A stretch of 64,000 bases of DNA from Ignavibacteria bacterium (GTDB taxonomy: Bacteria; Bacteroidota; Ignavibacteria; Ignavibacteriales; SURF-24), in contig JAAXKQ010000012.1 in the NCBI GenBank assembly GCA_025612245.1, forward strand, positions 1-64,000, written 5' to 3'. Of the stretch, positions 28,852-37,955 are shown piece after piece. Below the pieces are notes generated by a model, which saw only the letters and a list, made by a program, of their open reading frames with translations, searched no databases and was not told where the DNA came from. Positions within the stretch are counted from its first letter, which is position 1, and the number at the start of each line of letters is the position of its first letter. The position numbers and the translations under genes were made by a program.

Positions 28852-31461
28852 ATGTCAACCCCCTTAATGTCCCAATATCACAAGATAAAGGAAAGTCATC
28901 CGGATACGATACTGCTTTTCAGGGTAGGCGATTTTTTTGAAACGTTTGAAGATGACGCAAAAATTGCATCCAAAGTGCTTGGAATTACGCTTACAAGAAG
29001 GTCGAACGGCTCCTCCGGGGACACTCCTCTTGCAGGTTTCCCGTTCCATGCTCTGGATGCCTATCTGCCGAAGCTTGTCAGAAGCGGCTACAGGGTGGCT
29101 GTCTGTGAGCAGATTGAAAATCCCAAGTTCGCAAAAGGGATCGTAAAAAGGGAAGTAATTGAAGTTGTTACTCCGGGCGTTGCTCTTTCAGATAAACTCC
29201 TCGACCATAAAAAAAATAATTACCTGGCTGCGCTCTTTCTAAAAGACGGCCTGGCAGGCATATCATTCTGCGACATTTCAACTGGCGAATTCTTCGCCTA
29301 TGAGGTCGCAAGCTCCGATATACTAAGCCAGCTGGAACTGATCAGTCCGGCAGAAATTCTTGTTCAGAAAAAGGATAAAGATGAAATTTCCAGGCTGACC
29401 GAAAGGTGGAACTCGCATGTTCGCCTTACAAAGATGGATGACTGGATATTTAACCTGGAATACTGCCGGGATAATCTCCTGGGGCACTTTAAGACCGTAA
29501 ACCTGAAAGGATTCGGAATAGACCACCTTACTTATGGAATTGTTGCCGCGGGCGTAATCCTTCAGTACCTCCAGGAAACGCAGAAGGTTAACCTTTCGCA
29601 CCTGAGCAAGATTGCAAAGTATAATCCATCAGATTACATGATGCTGGACTCTGCAACAAAGAGGAACCTTGAGATCACATACAGCATGAATGACGGTGCA
29701 CGCGAGGGCTCTTTGATATCCATTCTCGACAAGACCGAGACGGCAATGGGTGGACGTATGCTGAAAAAATGGATATCGGCCCCATTAAGAAAGCTTGAAC
29801 CCATTCTTCAGAGGCAGGAATGCATAGAGGAATTTTACTTAAATAAAACCCTTAGGGGCGGCCTTTCTACTGAACTGAGGGAAATCGGTGACCTGGAAAG
29901 GCTCATTTCAAAGGTCTGTACCGGGAAGGCAAACCCCCGCGAAATTGTAGCACTCAAAAATTCACTGAAAAAAATACCGGTTATAAAGGAGCTCCTTAAG
30001 GATGTCAGCTCCGGGGTATTAAAGAAAATTACCTCAAGGCTCGAGGACCTGGAAAAAACAGTTGAGCTCATTGAAAGTGCCATAGCTGAGTTTCCTCCTC
30101 TAAGCCTCAGCGACGGCGGGGTAATTTCCTACGGCTTTAATCCCGAGCTGGATGAACTGAGAGACCTGTCCAAGAACGCTAAAACCTGGATTGCAAACCT
30201 GCAGAAAAGTGAAAGGGAAAGAACAGGCATTTCATCGCTCAAGGTCAGCTACAACAAAGTATTTGGCTATTATATTGAGATCAGTAACGCAAACAAAGAT
30301 AAAATTCCGGACGACTACATAAGAAAGCAGACACTTGTTAACGGGGAACGCTACATTACGCCCGAATTAAAGGTCTATGAGGACAAAATATTAAATGCAG
30401 AAGAGAAAATCTCAGACCTTGAGTACCAGCTTTTTAATGAAATCAGGCAGTCGGTTTCCATGCAGGCGGAAAAAATTCAGCAGAATGCAGGACTGATTGC
30501 CATGCTGGACTGCTATTTGTCCTTTGCCGAATGCGCCTCGCAGTTTAATTACGTAAAGCCCGCGGTAAATGACTCGGATTTGATTAACATAACCGAAGGC
30601 CGACATCCCGTAGTTGAAAGAATACTAAAGCCGGGAGAAAAGTTTACCCCAAACAGCTACGTTCTTAATAACTCAGATACGCAGATCATTGTCCTTACGG
30701 GACCTAACATGGCGGGTAAGTCCGTTTACTTGAGGCAGCTGGGCCTTATCGTACTGCTTGCACAGGTGGGCTCTTTTGTCCCGGCCAGGGAAGCTACAAT
30801 AGGGCTCGTGGATAAGATATATACAAGGGTAGGTGCCAGCGACAACATTTCAGCCGGAGAAAGCACGTTCCTGGTGGAAATGCAGGAGGCGGCAAACATC
30901 CTGAATAACGCCACGAGCAAAAGCCTCATACTTCTTGACGAAATCGGGCGCGGCACGAGCACCTTCGACGGTATTTCAATTGCGTGGGCCATTACGGAAT
31001 ACCTTCACGAAAATCAGGAAATTTCGGCCAAGACGCTCTTTGCAACGCACTATCACGAACTGAATGAAATGGCCTCATTGTTCCCGAAAATTAAAAACTT
31101 CAAGGTTGAGGTAAGGGAGTATGGCGACAAGGTGATCTTCCTGCACAAGGTCTCGCCCGGCGGGGCGGACCACAGCTACGGAATTCAGGTGGCGCAGATG
31201 GCGGGACTTCCCGACTTTGTCACTAAAAGGGCAAGGGAGATTCTGCAGAACCTGGAAGGTAAAGAACTGACGCCTATGGAGGTCAAGAAGGCAAAACTTG
31301 CAAAAATGAAGTCGAAGGATGACGAGATGCAGTTCAGCCTTTTTGAGGTAAAAGACGATTCAATCCGCCAGGAAATATCCGACCTTCAGATAGATAACCT
31401 GACTCCAATTGAGGCCCTGAATAAATTAAATGAGCTGAAAAGAAAAGTCGCCAACCCGTAA
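28852..31461 (+). CDS. mutS: DNA mismatch repair protein MutS
   Basis: Recognises mismatches and starts methyl-independent or directed mismatch repair with MutL. 869 residues, full-length MutS1. The N-terminal mismatch-binding motif is FRVGDFFETFEDDA with the Phe-x-Glu pair intact. The ATPase domain has Walker A GPNMAGKSVYLRQ, Walker B LLDEIGRGTSTFDG and the ATHYHEL switch; a helix-turn-helix and C-terminal dimer tail follow (NLTPIEALNKLNELK). It is a single gene with its own upstream region, and DUF1684 follows after 103 bases. Confidence 0.97.
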   Translation: MSTPLMSQYHKIKESHPDTILLFRVGDFFETFEDDAKIASKVLGITLTRRSNGSSGDTPLAGFPFHALDAYLPKLVRSGYRVAVCEQIENPKFAKGIVKREVIEVVTPGVALSDKLLDHKKNNYLAALFLKDGLAGISFCDISTGEFFAYEVASSDILSQLELISPAEILVQKKDKDEISRLTERWNSHVRLTKMDDWIFNLEYCRDNLLGHFKTVNLKGFGIDHLTYGIVAAGVILQYLQETQKVNLSHLSKIAKYNPSDYMMLDSATKRNLEITYSMNDGAREGSLISILDKTETAMGGRMLKKWISAPLRKLEPILQRQECIEEFYLNKTLRGGLSTELREIGDLERLISKVCTGKANPREIVALKNSLKKIPVIKELLKDVSSGVLKKITSRLEDLEKTVELIESAIAEFPPLSLSDGGVISYGFNPELDELRDLSKNAKTWIANLQKSERERTGISSLKVSYNKVFGYYIEISNANKDKIPDDYIRKQTLVNGERYITPELKVYEDKILNAEEKISDLEYQLFNEIRQSVSMQAEKIQQNAGLIAMLDCYLSFAECASQFNYVKPAVNDSDLINITEGRHPVVERILKPGEKFTPNSYVLNNSDTQIIVLTGPNMAGKSVYLRQLGLIVLLAQVGSFVPAREATIGLVDKIYTRVGASDNISAGESTFLVEMQEAANILNNATSKSLILLDEIGRGTSTFDGISIAWAITEYLHENQEISAKTLFATHYHELNEMASLFPKIKNFKVEVREYGDKVIFLHKVSPGGADHSYGIQVAQMAGLPDFVTKRAREILQNLEGKELTPMEVKKAKLAKMKSKDDEMQFSLFEVKDDSIRQEISDLQIDNLTPIEALNKLNELKRKVANP

Positions 31462-31564
31462 AATGGGAGAGGAAATTAAAATAAGAAATATAAATTAAGG
31501 GGCGGGAAAAGGGAATTTTAAGTTACTGACGGTAAAAAGGAAAACAATTTTACTTGAGTTATAA

Positions 31565-32212
31565 ATGGCACAAACACTTAAACCTAAACATGTAATTGTC
31601 ATAGCTGCCCTTTTCTTAATTATGGCAGGGCTTTTTTTTAGCGGCATCTTTAACAGGCATTATACTCCTGAAGAGAAAAGCTACATTGCAGAAATTGAAA
31701 GCCTGAGAGCCAGGAAGGATTATGAGATGCTGAACGACCCGGCCTCGCCCTTTAACGCGAAGGGTAAAGTCCATTTCGAAAAGCTGAAGTACTTTGACGT
31801 GGATCCCGGCTTTGTCTTTAAGAGTAAACTTTATGAGTATGATAATAAGGATACCATTACAATATATGGTACGAAAGGAGAACCCAGAAAGGCCCTGAAA
31901 TACGGTTATGTCGGCTTTGAGCTCGACAATAAAGATATCAGGATGAATGTCTATAAGGGCTTTACGCGTTCCGGTCAGGAATACTTCATCATCTGGTTTA
32001 CTGACCGCACAACAAACAATGAATCCTATGGGGTTGGAAGATATCTGGATTTTGAGAAACAGGACAATCCGGATTATATTTATACAGTTGATTTCAATCT
32101 GGCATACAATCCATACTGTGCATATAGCCCGAACTACAGTTGTGCTATTCCGACAAAAGATGATTATGTTGACGTTGAAATAAAAGCTGGTGAAAAGAAG
32201 TTTCATAATTAA
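31565..32212 (+). CDS. DUF1684 family membrane-anchored protein
   Basis: 215-residue protein with one N-terminal membrane helix (about residues 9-28, or an uncleaved signal) and an extracytoplasmic DUF1684 domain. Typical motifs are IWFTDRTTNNESYGVGRYLD and DFNLAYNPYCAYSPNYSC followed by IPTKDDYVDVEIKAGEK, the family's most conserved segment, with two Cys. Function is unknown. Its stop codon lies inside the ribosome-binding region of aroF, so the two may be cotranscribed, although no pathway link is apparent. Confidence 0.82.
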   Translation: MAQTLKPKHVIVIAALFLIMAGLFFSGIFNRHYTPEEKSYIAEIESLRARKDYEMLNDPASPFNAKGKVHFEKLKYFDVDPGFVFKSKLYEYDNKDTITIYGTKGEPRKALKYGYVGFELDNKDIRMNVYKGFTRSGQEYFIIWFTDRTTNNESYGVGRYLDFEKQDNPDYIYTVDFNLAYNPYCAYSPNYSCAIPTKDDYVDVEIKAGEKKFHN

Positions 32213-32222
32213 GGAGTCAGAC

Positions 32223-33236
32223 GTGGTAGTCGTTTTAGAAAAAAATGTGACAGAACAGCAAATTGAAGAGATCATCAGGCACCTGGTGGATTTTGGCTTT
32301 GATGTTCATAAATCAACCGGTATTGAACAGATTGTCCTCGGCGCAATCGGTGTCAAGCCCGACTTTGATATAAGAAAAGTAAAGGTCCTCGACGGCGTTC
32401 AGGAAGTCTATAGAATTACCGAGCCATTCAAGCTTGCAAGCCGCACCTTCAAGAAGGAAAATACGGTTGTGGATGTTAAAGGGGTTAAAATCGGCGGCAA
32501 TGAGGTAGTTGTAATGGCAGGCCCTTGTTCGGTCGAAAGTGAGGAGCAGATATTCAGCCTTGCCGGGACGGTTGCCAAGTTTGGCGGCAAGATCTTAAGG
32601 GGCGGGGCATTTAAGCCGAGGACTTCCCCGTATTCGTTCCAGGGACTCGGGGAAGAAGGTCTCAAGATGATGAGACAGGCTGCCGATAAGTATAACCTTC
32701 TTGTAGTTACTGAAGTCATGCAGATCGAACAGATCGCACTGATTGAAGAGTATGCAGACATTCTGCAGGTCGGTGCCCGCAACATGCAGAACTATCCTTT
32801 CCTAAAGGAACTCGGTAAATCCAGCAAGCCCGTTATGCTCAAAAGGGGCCTTGCTGCGACAATTGAAGAATGGATGATGTCTGCCGAATATATACTTGCC
32901 AGCGGAAACAGGGACGTAATTCTTTGCGAAAGGGGGATCAGGACGTTCGAGACCTATACAAGGAATACATTTGACCTTTCTGCAATTCCGGTAGTTCATA
33001 AGAAAAGCCACCTTCCGGTGATTGCCGACCCCTCGCACGCAACGGGCTACAGGGACCAGGTGATCCCTATGGCAAGAGCAGCAGTTGCTGCGGGTGCTGA
33101 CGCAATAATGGTCGAGATTCACAGCAACCCTGAGAAGGCTCTTTCAGACGGACCGCAGTCGCTCTATCCTGAACAGTATGAAAGAATGATGCTTGAGCTT
33201 AAGGCAATTGCTGCTGCAATTGGAAGAACGGTTTAG
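32223..33236 (+). CDS. aroF: 3-deoxy-7-phosphoheptulonate synthase (DAHP synthase, type I-beta)
   Basis: First step of the shikimate pathway: condenses phosphoenolpyruvate and erythrose 4-phosphate. 337 residues when started at GTG 32223, which sits six bases after AAGGAG and gives the M-VVVL-type N-terminus of the Thermotoga enzyme; a GTG at 32190 would overlap the previous gene and adds unlike residues. The N-terminal 70 residues form a ferredoxin-like regulatory domain known in this subfamily to give Tyr/Phe feedback. The catalytic barrel has AGPCSVES, GGAFKPRTSPYSFQGLG, CERGIRTFE and DPSHATGYRD. tyrA follows 35 bases later. Confidence 0.95.
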   Translation: MVVVLEKNVTEQQIEEIIRHLVDFGFDVHKSTGIEQIVLGAIGVKPDFDIRKVKVLDGVQEVYRITEPFKLASRTFKKENTVVDVKGVKIGGNEVVVMAGPCSVESEEQIFSLAGTVAKFGGKILRGGAFKPRTSPYSFQGLGEEGLKMMRQAADKYNLLVVTEVMQIEQIALIEEYADILQVGARNMQNYPFLKELGKSSKPVMLKRGLAATIEEWMMSAEYILASGNRDVILCERGIRTFETYTRNTFDLSAIPVVHKKSHLPVIADPSHATGYRDQVIPMARAAVAAGADAIMVEIHSNPEKALSDGPQSLYPEQYERMMLELKAIAAAIGRTV

Positions 33237-33271
33237 TTTTTATTCATTTTAACTTCATAGGCAGGTCAAAT

Positions 33272-34342
33272 CTGAAGGTTTCAATAATTGGACTCGGTTT
33301 AATCGGGGGCTCCATAGCAAAATCCCTTAGAAAGAGCGCTGCTGGTTTTACCATCAGCGCCTGGGACATGGATGAGGTCCTGGATAAAGCTCTTAAGGAA
33401 AGGGCAATAGACGTGAAGCTTCGCTCGATGGAAGATTCTCTTTCAAGCGAGGTCATTTTTCTTTGTCTTCCGGTTGAAGAGTCTCTTAAGGCATTTGAAG
33501 CTCTTGCGCCAAAGCTAAAAAAGGGCGCTCTAATTACGGACGTCTGCGGAATAAAGGGCAGGTTTGAGGATTTATGGAAATCTCTTGAAAGCAGTGGAAC
33601 CTATATCGGGGGCCACCCGATGACGGGAAAGGAAAAAGGGGGCTTTATAAATTCCGATCCCTTGCTGTTTGAAAATGCCGTCTATATTGTATCCGAACGG
33701 GGGAAAAACACGCCTGAGATGAAAAAATTTCTGGACATGCTGGCAATACTGGGTGCAAGGCCTGTCTATCTGGACCCGTACGTTCACGACAGGGTTGTAG
33801 CTAACGTAAGTCACCTGCCGCAGCTGCTCTCGGTTGCACTGGTAAATACCGTTGCTAAGAATTCATCAGGAGTAAATAACCTCGACTTTGCTGCCGGCGG
33901 CTTCAGGGATATGACGCGCATTGCCTCAAGCAGCTTCAATATCTGGAAAGACGTCGTAAGGCTGAATAAAAAAGAAATAATGACTGCTCTGGACCAGTTT
34001 ATCCTGGAACTGGGCATAATGAGAAATGAGATCGAGCGTGAGGAGAGCACGGCTCTGGCTTCTTCTTTTGAATCTTCAAAAGACAGCAGGGAAAGAATTC
34101 CAAAGGTTAACAAGGGCTTTATTACCCCGCTATTTTATATTTCCGTTTTTATTAAAGATGAACCTGGCTCAATAAGCAGGATTTCTTCGGCATTATTTGA
34201 GGAGTCAATTAATATAAAGGATATAGAACTTCTTAAGTTTCGCGAGGGAACCGGAGGAACGTTCCAGATTGCCTTTGAATCGGAGTCTGAAAGCATCAGG
34301 GCGGCACAAATTCTCAGAAATGCCGGACTTGAGGTATACTGA
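33272..34342 (+). CDS. tyrA: Prephenate dehydrogenase with C-terminal ACT domain, apparent CTG start
   Basis: Oxidative decarboxylation of prephenate to 4-hydroxyphenylpyruvate in tyrosine synthesis. The Rossmann motif VSIIGLGLIGGSIAKSL lies upstream of the first ATG (33368), which would delete the cofactor site. In frame between the upstream stop near 33200 and 33368 there is no ATG, GTG or TTG; CTG at 33272 falls exactly where homologues have Met (MKVSIIG) and has AGGCAGG about seven bases before it. This gives 356 residues. Other features: GGHPMTGKEKGG with the catalytic His region, and an ACT domain from about residue 285 (ISVFIKDEPGSISRISSAL) for allosteric control. Placed directly after aroF. 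Confidence 0.9.
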   Translation: MKVSIIGLGLIGGSIAKSLRKSAAGFTISAWDMDEVLDKALKERAIDVKLRSMEDSLSSEVIFLCLPVEESLKAFEALAPKLKKGALITDVCGIKGRFEDLWKSLESSGTYIGGHPMTGKEKGGFINSDPLLFENAVYIVSERGKNTPEMKKFLDMLAILGARPVYLDPYVHDRVVANVSHLPQLLSVALVNTVAKNSSGVNNLDFAAGGFRDMTRIASSSFNIWKDVVRLNKKEIMTALDQFILELGIMRNEIEREESTALASSFESSKDSRERIPKVNKGFITPLFYISVFIKDEPGSISRISSALFEESINIKDIELLKFREGTGGTFQIAFESESESIRAAQILRNAGLEVY

Positions 34343-34372
34343 CTCCTTTTCTGGATTCTTAAAATAGAATAC

Positions 34373-34603
34373 TTAATATTCGAAATATGTTATTTTCTTG
34401 ATTGTCTCAAAGCACAGGTCCGGAAATTCTTCCAGAAGCATTCCCATGGCTGCCTGTGTGGTGACGTCCATGGATTTCAGCTTGTGGTATTTTGCAATTA
34501 TCTGGTATTCCCTTACTTTTTTCTTGTTCAAGAGGCCTTCTTTGCTTAATAGTTCAAAAGTTTCCTGATTAATTAAGTCTTCTAGTGGATTGCTGGCTGT
34601 CAT
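34373..34603 (-). CDS. Small 76-residue protein of unknown function
   Basis: No family recognised. ATG 34603 is preceded by AGGAAA at good spacing on the minus strand. The product is cytoplasmic, charged and probably all-helical (NQETFELLSKEGLLNKKKVR, then KYHKLKSMDVTTQAAMGMLL), with no membrane segment; the middle could form a helix-turn-helix-like pair, but that is a guess. It converges with tyrA, 30 bases apart, and has no plus-strand gene opposite, which supports real coding. Confidence 0.6.
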   Translation of the reverse strand: MTASNPLEDLINQETFELLSKEGLLNKKKVREYQIIAKYHKLKSMDVTTQAAMGMLLEEFPDLCFETIKKITYFEY

Positions 34604-34755
34604 TTTTTTTCCTGATTTTCCGGAATTAATTTTTAATTTCTAAATGATTATCGGCGATTTTTCATTATATTACAACGAAATTGAAGGTATTAATTTTGGG
34701 ATAATTCTTCTCCCGGAGCCCTTGGCCTCCGTGCTGCCGGAAATTTGTCCCATTT

Positions 34756-34803
34756 AGTCACTCATTTTGCAGATACTGCTTTGGTGACTGAAGTCATTTT
34801 TTT
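34756..34803 (+). terminator. Terminator-like hairpin in the leader of the GH9 gene
   Basis: AGTCAC (34756-34761) pairs with GTGACT (34784-34789), with an inner GCAG/CTGC helix, followed after seven bases by a run of seven T (34797-34803). It is 40 bases before the GH9 start, so it could attenuate that gene. The stem is interrupted, hence the low confidence. Confidence 0.35.
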
Positions 34804-34841
34804 GATGCATGTCATTTTTTATCTTTAGCAAGAGACTCTCT

Positions 34842-36533
34842 ATGATCCGGAATCTTTTTCGCAATTTACTGCAAAAAGTTGAATTTAACATAAATATTTG
34901 CCTGATCTTTCTGGTAATTTGTCCCTTTGCATTTATTTATTCCTCTGATAATGTTTTTATCAGGTTAAATCAGGTGGGCTTTCTGCCCGGGGACATAAAA
35001 ACGGCGGTCATTATCACTACCGGGGAAATCTCAAGAGGGGAATTCAGCATCTTTGAGGAACAGGGCAAAAGTGCCGTCTTTACGGGACCCCTGGGCCCGG
35101 TCCTGAAAGGTGAAGGCAGGTTTAAGTTTAACTACAAAATAGATTTTTCAGGATTCAGCAAACCGGGGAAATACGTAATCAGATGCGGAGGTGCAAAGTC
35201 ACTTCCATTTTTGATCGGAAGCGGCGTTTATCAGGGCATTACGGATTCTCTTTTGGCGTTCTTCAGGGTCCAGAGATGCGGCTATACGGCTCCGTTTTTG
35301 CACGGTATATGCCACATTGCAGATGCAACCAGCCTGATCGGGGCAAAGCCTCAGCAGGCGGGAAAGTTCGACCTTACGGGAGGCTGGCACGATGCAGGAG
35401 ATTACGTCAAGTTTTTCAATACTACGGCGTTTTCTACTTATATGATGCTCTTTTCGTTTGAATTTGACCCCGTGAAGTTCGGCTTTGATTCTAACCACAA
35501 CGGTGTTGCAGACATACTGGAAGAGGCAAAGGTAGGGCTCGACTGGCTTTTAAGGGCCCACCTGGGGGGCGAAAGATTTGTAATTCAGGTGCAGGATTTG
35601 AGGGACCATGAACAGGGATGGAGGCTGCCTGAGGAGGACAAGCTGACTTTTGACCGTCCGGCATTTTTAGGGGGAGGAAAGAATACGGCCGGAATATACA
35701 GCGCCGTTATGGCACTGGCCTCAAGGATTTGGAAAAACAGCCTGCACTACGATGAGTTTGCAGATAAATGCCTTAAGGAAGCCCTGAATGCGTATGCGGC
35801 CTCGGGAAAAATGCCCGACCTTGACAAGAGCGGAACCGGGATGTATCTCGATTCAAAGTTTCAGGGCAAAATGGCACTTGGTGCAATTGAGCTCTATGAG
35901 AGTACAAAAAATGCCAGCTACCTTAATGAGTCCATTCAGTTTGCTGAAGAGGCTAAGTCCGACTACTGGTGGAGCTGGGGAGATATGAACTCGGTTGCCG
36001 ACTATAAAATAGCAAAATACGAACCCGGCATTAAAAATTATTTGTTTAATAACCTGAAAAACTTTAATGAAATTAAAAATAAGAGTATTTTTGGGGAAGC
36101 TGCTTCAGACAACTGGGGCTTGAATACTGCCCTGATGGGGGCTGCCTTTCAGGCTGCCTTGTGGAAAAAACTGACAGGCAGCAGCAGTTTTGATTCTTTA
36201 ATGACGTTTCAGAGGGATTACATCTTGGGCAAAAACCCCTGGGGCGTGAGTTTTATCTATAATATAGGGAAAGTCTTTGCCAGGAATTTCCACTCCCAGG
36301 TCGGTTTCCTGAATAAAGGATATCTCCCGGGTGCTGTAGCTGCAGGCCCGGTAAGCAGAAAAAAACTGGAGGGCTATAAAATAAAAATAACCGAAGGGGA
36401 TCCCTTTAAGGAATTTCAGACAGATTCGGCGGTTTATCAGGACAGCAGGCAGGACTACGTTACAAATGAGCCTTCAATTTCGACCAACGCAACTGCACTG
36501 TTCTTGTTCGGCTACTTCTCAGGAAAACCGTAG
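34842..36533 (+). CDS. Secreted glycoside hydrolase family 9 (cellulase / endoglucanase type)
   Basis: Predicted beta-1,4-glucanase exported by a long signal peptide or membrane anchor (hydrophobic ICLIFLVICPFAFIY after a basic N-terminus). ATG 34842 gives 563 residues; ATG 34809 is possible. An N-terminal Ig-like CelD_N domain (RLNQVGFLPGDIKTAVI to about residue 110) precedes the (alpha/alpha)6 barrel. The catalytic Asp pair lies in GGWHDAGDYVKF, the substrate-binding histidine region in ARNFHSQVGF, and the proton-donor Glu in TNEPSISTNATAL, all at the expected places; DYILGKNPWGVSFIY is also diagnostic. It may degrade external cellulose or beta-glucan, or edit a self-made polymer. Confidence 0.92.
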   Translation: MIRNLFRNLLQKVEFNINICLIFLVICPFAFIYSSDNVFIRLNQVGFLPGDIKTAVIITTGEISRGEFSIFEEQGKSAVFTGPLGPVLKGEGRFKFNYKIDFSGFSKPGKYVIRCGGAKSLPFLIGSGVYQGITDSLLAFFRVQRCGYTAPFLHGICHIADATSLIGAKPQQAGKFDLTGGWHDAGDYVKFFNTTAFSTYMMLFSFEFDPVKFGFDSNHNGVADILEEAKVGLDWLLRAHLGGERFVIQVQDLRDHEQGWRLPEEDKLTFDRPAFLGGGKNTAGIYSAVMALASRIWKNSLHYDEFADKCLKEALNAYAASGKMPDLDKSGTGMYLDSKFQGKMALGAIELYESTKNASYLNESIQFAEEAKSDYWWSWGDMNSVADYKIAKYEPGIKNYLFNNLKNFNEIKNKSIFGEAASDNWGLNTALMGAAFQAALWKKLTGSSSFDSLMTFQRDYILGKNPWGVSFIYNIGKVFARNFHSQVGFLNKGYLPGAVAAGPVSRKKLEGYKIKITEGDPFKEFQTDSAVYQDSRQDYVTNEPSISTNATALFLFGYFSGKP

Positions 36534-36668
36534 TGTCTTAAAATGGCACAGAGCAGGTTTAATTTCTCAATGTGAGTCAGAGTGAGCTCTAGAGTGAACC
36601 ATAATTCCCGGAATCGGAGGCCATTTAACGGCATAAAAATTGAACTATATTAAAAAAACGAGCAACAT

Positions 36669-37955
36669 ATGAAAAGAAGTATACAATTAGTGCAAACCGG
36701 TTTACCCCTGATTGACCAGGCTTGGGGAGGATTTTATAAAGGGGGAACATATCTACTCATTGGTCCAAAGAAGTCCGGGCGTACGCTCCTGGGCCTGCAG
36801 TATGCTATGCAGTCTGCAAGGCAGAAGGAAGTCTGCTTGTATTTTACCAATATGCGGCCTAAAGACCTGATGATACACGCAGCCTCAATTGATTTCGACA
36901 TCCAGACTTATATGAATCAGAACCTCATAGTTGTTGTTCGTGTAACTCCGCCGGTTGACTTGTACGACCTTCGCGATCCGGATGAATACCTGATTGAATA
37001 CTTAAAAGATATAGTTACTGTTGTCGAACAGTTTGCGCCAAAGAGAATAATCTTTGATGAGCTTACGCCTTATATCGGTTTCAGTAACCTGAATTTACTC
37101 AGGGAGTCATTTCTTGAGACCCTGGAGAATATAGAGCAAAGGGACGTCACGAGCCTCTTTACTATCGGCGAACCCGCAACACCGGTTGCACAGTCAATCG
37201 TGGACGAGCTCGTGCAGCACGTTACGGCTACAATCTATCTGCAGAAAAAGATTACTCCAGGCGACTATAAGTCACAGGGTGGAAAGATGACAATTACTCC
37301 CAATATCGGGCATACGGAAGGGCAGTTTACTGCAAACTATTCAATTGAGCCCTACAAGGGAATTATTACTGACTTCAAGCCCGCATGGCCGCAGCAGGCT
37401 GAACACACCTCAATGCAGGTGGAAACTAAACAGACTCCCCCCAGTGAGGAAGGCGGCTATCAGTCCTTGTCCGATTTTGACACTTTCCAGGAACCGTACT
37501 CGTTTTCGAATTTTTATGAGTATAACGACTTTCTCCTCCTTTTGAACAACCAGATCGCATTGTACAAAAGCACGGGACAGGTTTTCTCCTTAGTATCCTT
37601 TAAGCTGGACTCGGCGGCTGAAAAAGAACGCCTCATTACAATAAACCAGCTCCAGAATGCCGTCAGGCTTTCTACGGATAAAAAGGACAAAATCTGCGTC
37701 TACGACAACAAGGTCATTGTACTTCTAATCAGGAGTGACAAAAAAAGCCTTGCGGGGCTGGTTGCAAAAATCCAGGCTAATTTCCCTTCAAGCGACAAGA
37801 ATTATATAAAGGCTGTACAGCAGTATATTTCGGTTTTAACCGTGGAAGTCGATGAAAGCGTTGAAAATGCCGAGTCCTTCATGAAAATTGTGCTTGGTGA
37901 AGAATACCGGAGTGATAAAAATAACGACTCATTTAACAGGTATAATTCCAACTGA
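36669..37955 (+). CDS. KaiC/RecA-like ATPase-fold protein with degenerate GGDEF-like C-terminus
   Basis: 428-residue cytoplasmic protein. The N-terminal 230 residues have the KaiC/Rad55 fold: GLPLIDQAWGGFYKGGTYLL, Walker A as GPKKSGRT with Arg in place of the catalytic Lys, and Walker B as KRIIFDELTPYI. After a Pro/Ser/Gln linker, residues about 285-415 resemble a GGDEF domain stripped of its motif: LNNQIALYKSTGQVFSLVSF aligns with the domain start, and KICVYDNKVIVLLIRSD lies where RYGGDEF is expected. It may therefore be a regulatory pseudoenzyme. ATG 36669; its stop overlaps the next gene (TGATG), so the two are translationally coupled. The GGDEF relation is my inference. Confidence 0.75.
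   Translation: MKRSIQLVQTGLPLIDQAWGGFYKGGTYLLIGPKKSGRTLLGLQYAMQSARQKEVCLYFTNMRPKDLMIHAASIDFDIQTYMNQNLIVVVRVTPPVDLYDLRDPDEYLIEYLKDIVTVVEQFAPKRIIFDELTPYIGFSNLNLLRESFLETLENIEQRDVTSLFTIGEPATPVAQSIVDELVQHVTATIYLQKKITPGDYKSQGGKMTITPNIGHTEGQFTANYSIEPYKGIITDFKPAWPQQAEHTSMQVETKQTPPSEEGGYQSLSDFDTFQEPYSFSNFYEYNDFLLLLNNQIALYKSTGQVFSLVSFKLDSAAEKERLITINQLQNAVRLSTDKKDKICVYDNKVIVLLIRSDKKSLAGLVAKIQANFPSSDKNYIKAVQQYISVLTVEVDESVENAESFMKIVLGEEYRSDKNNDSFNRYNSN

Noticed and set aside
33368-34342. ATG 33368 as the true tyrA start
   Set aside because: It removes the GxGxxG cofactor motif, which is readable in frame just upstream from CTG 33272.
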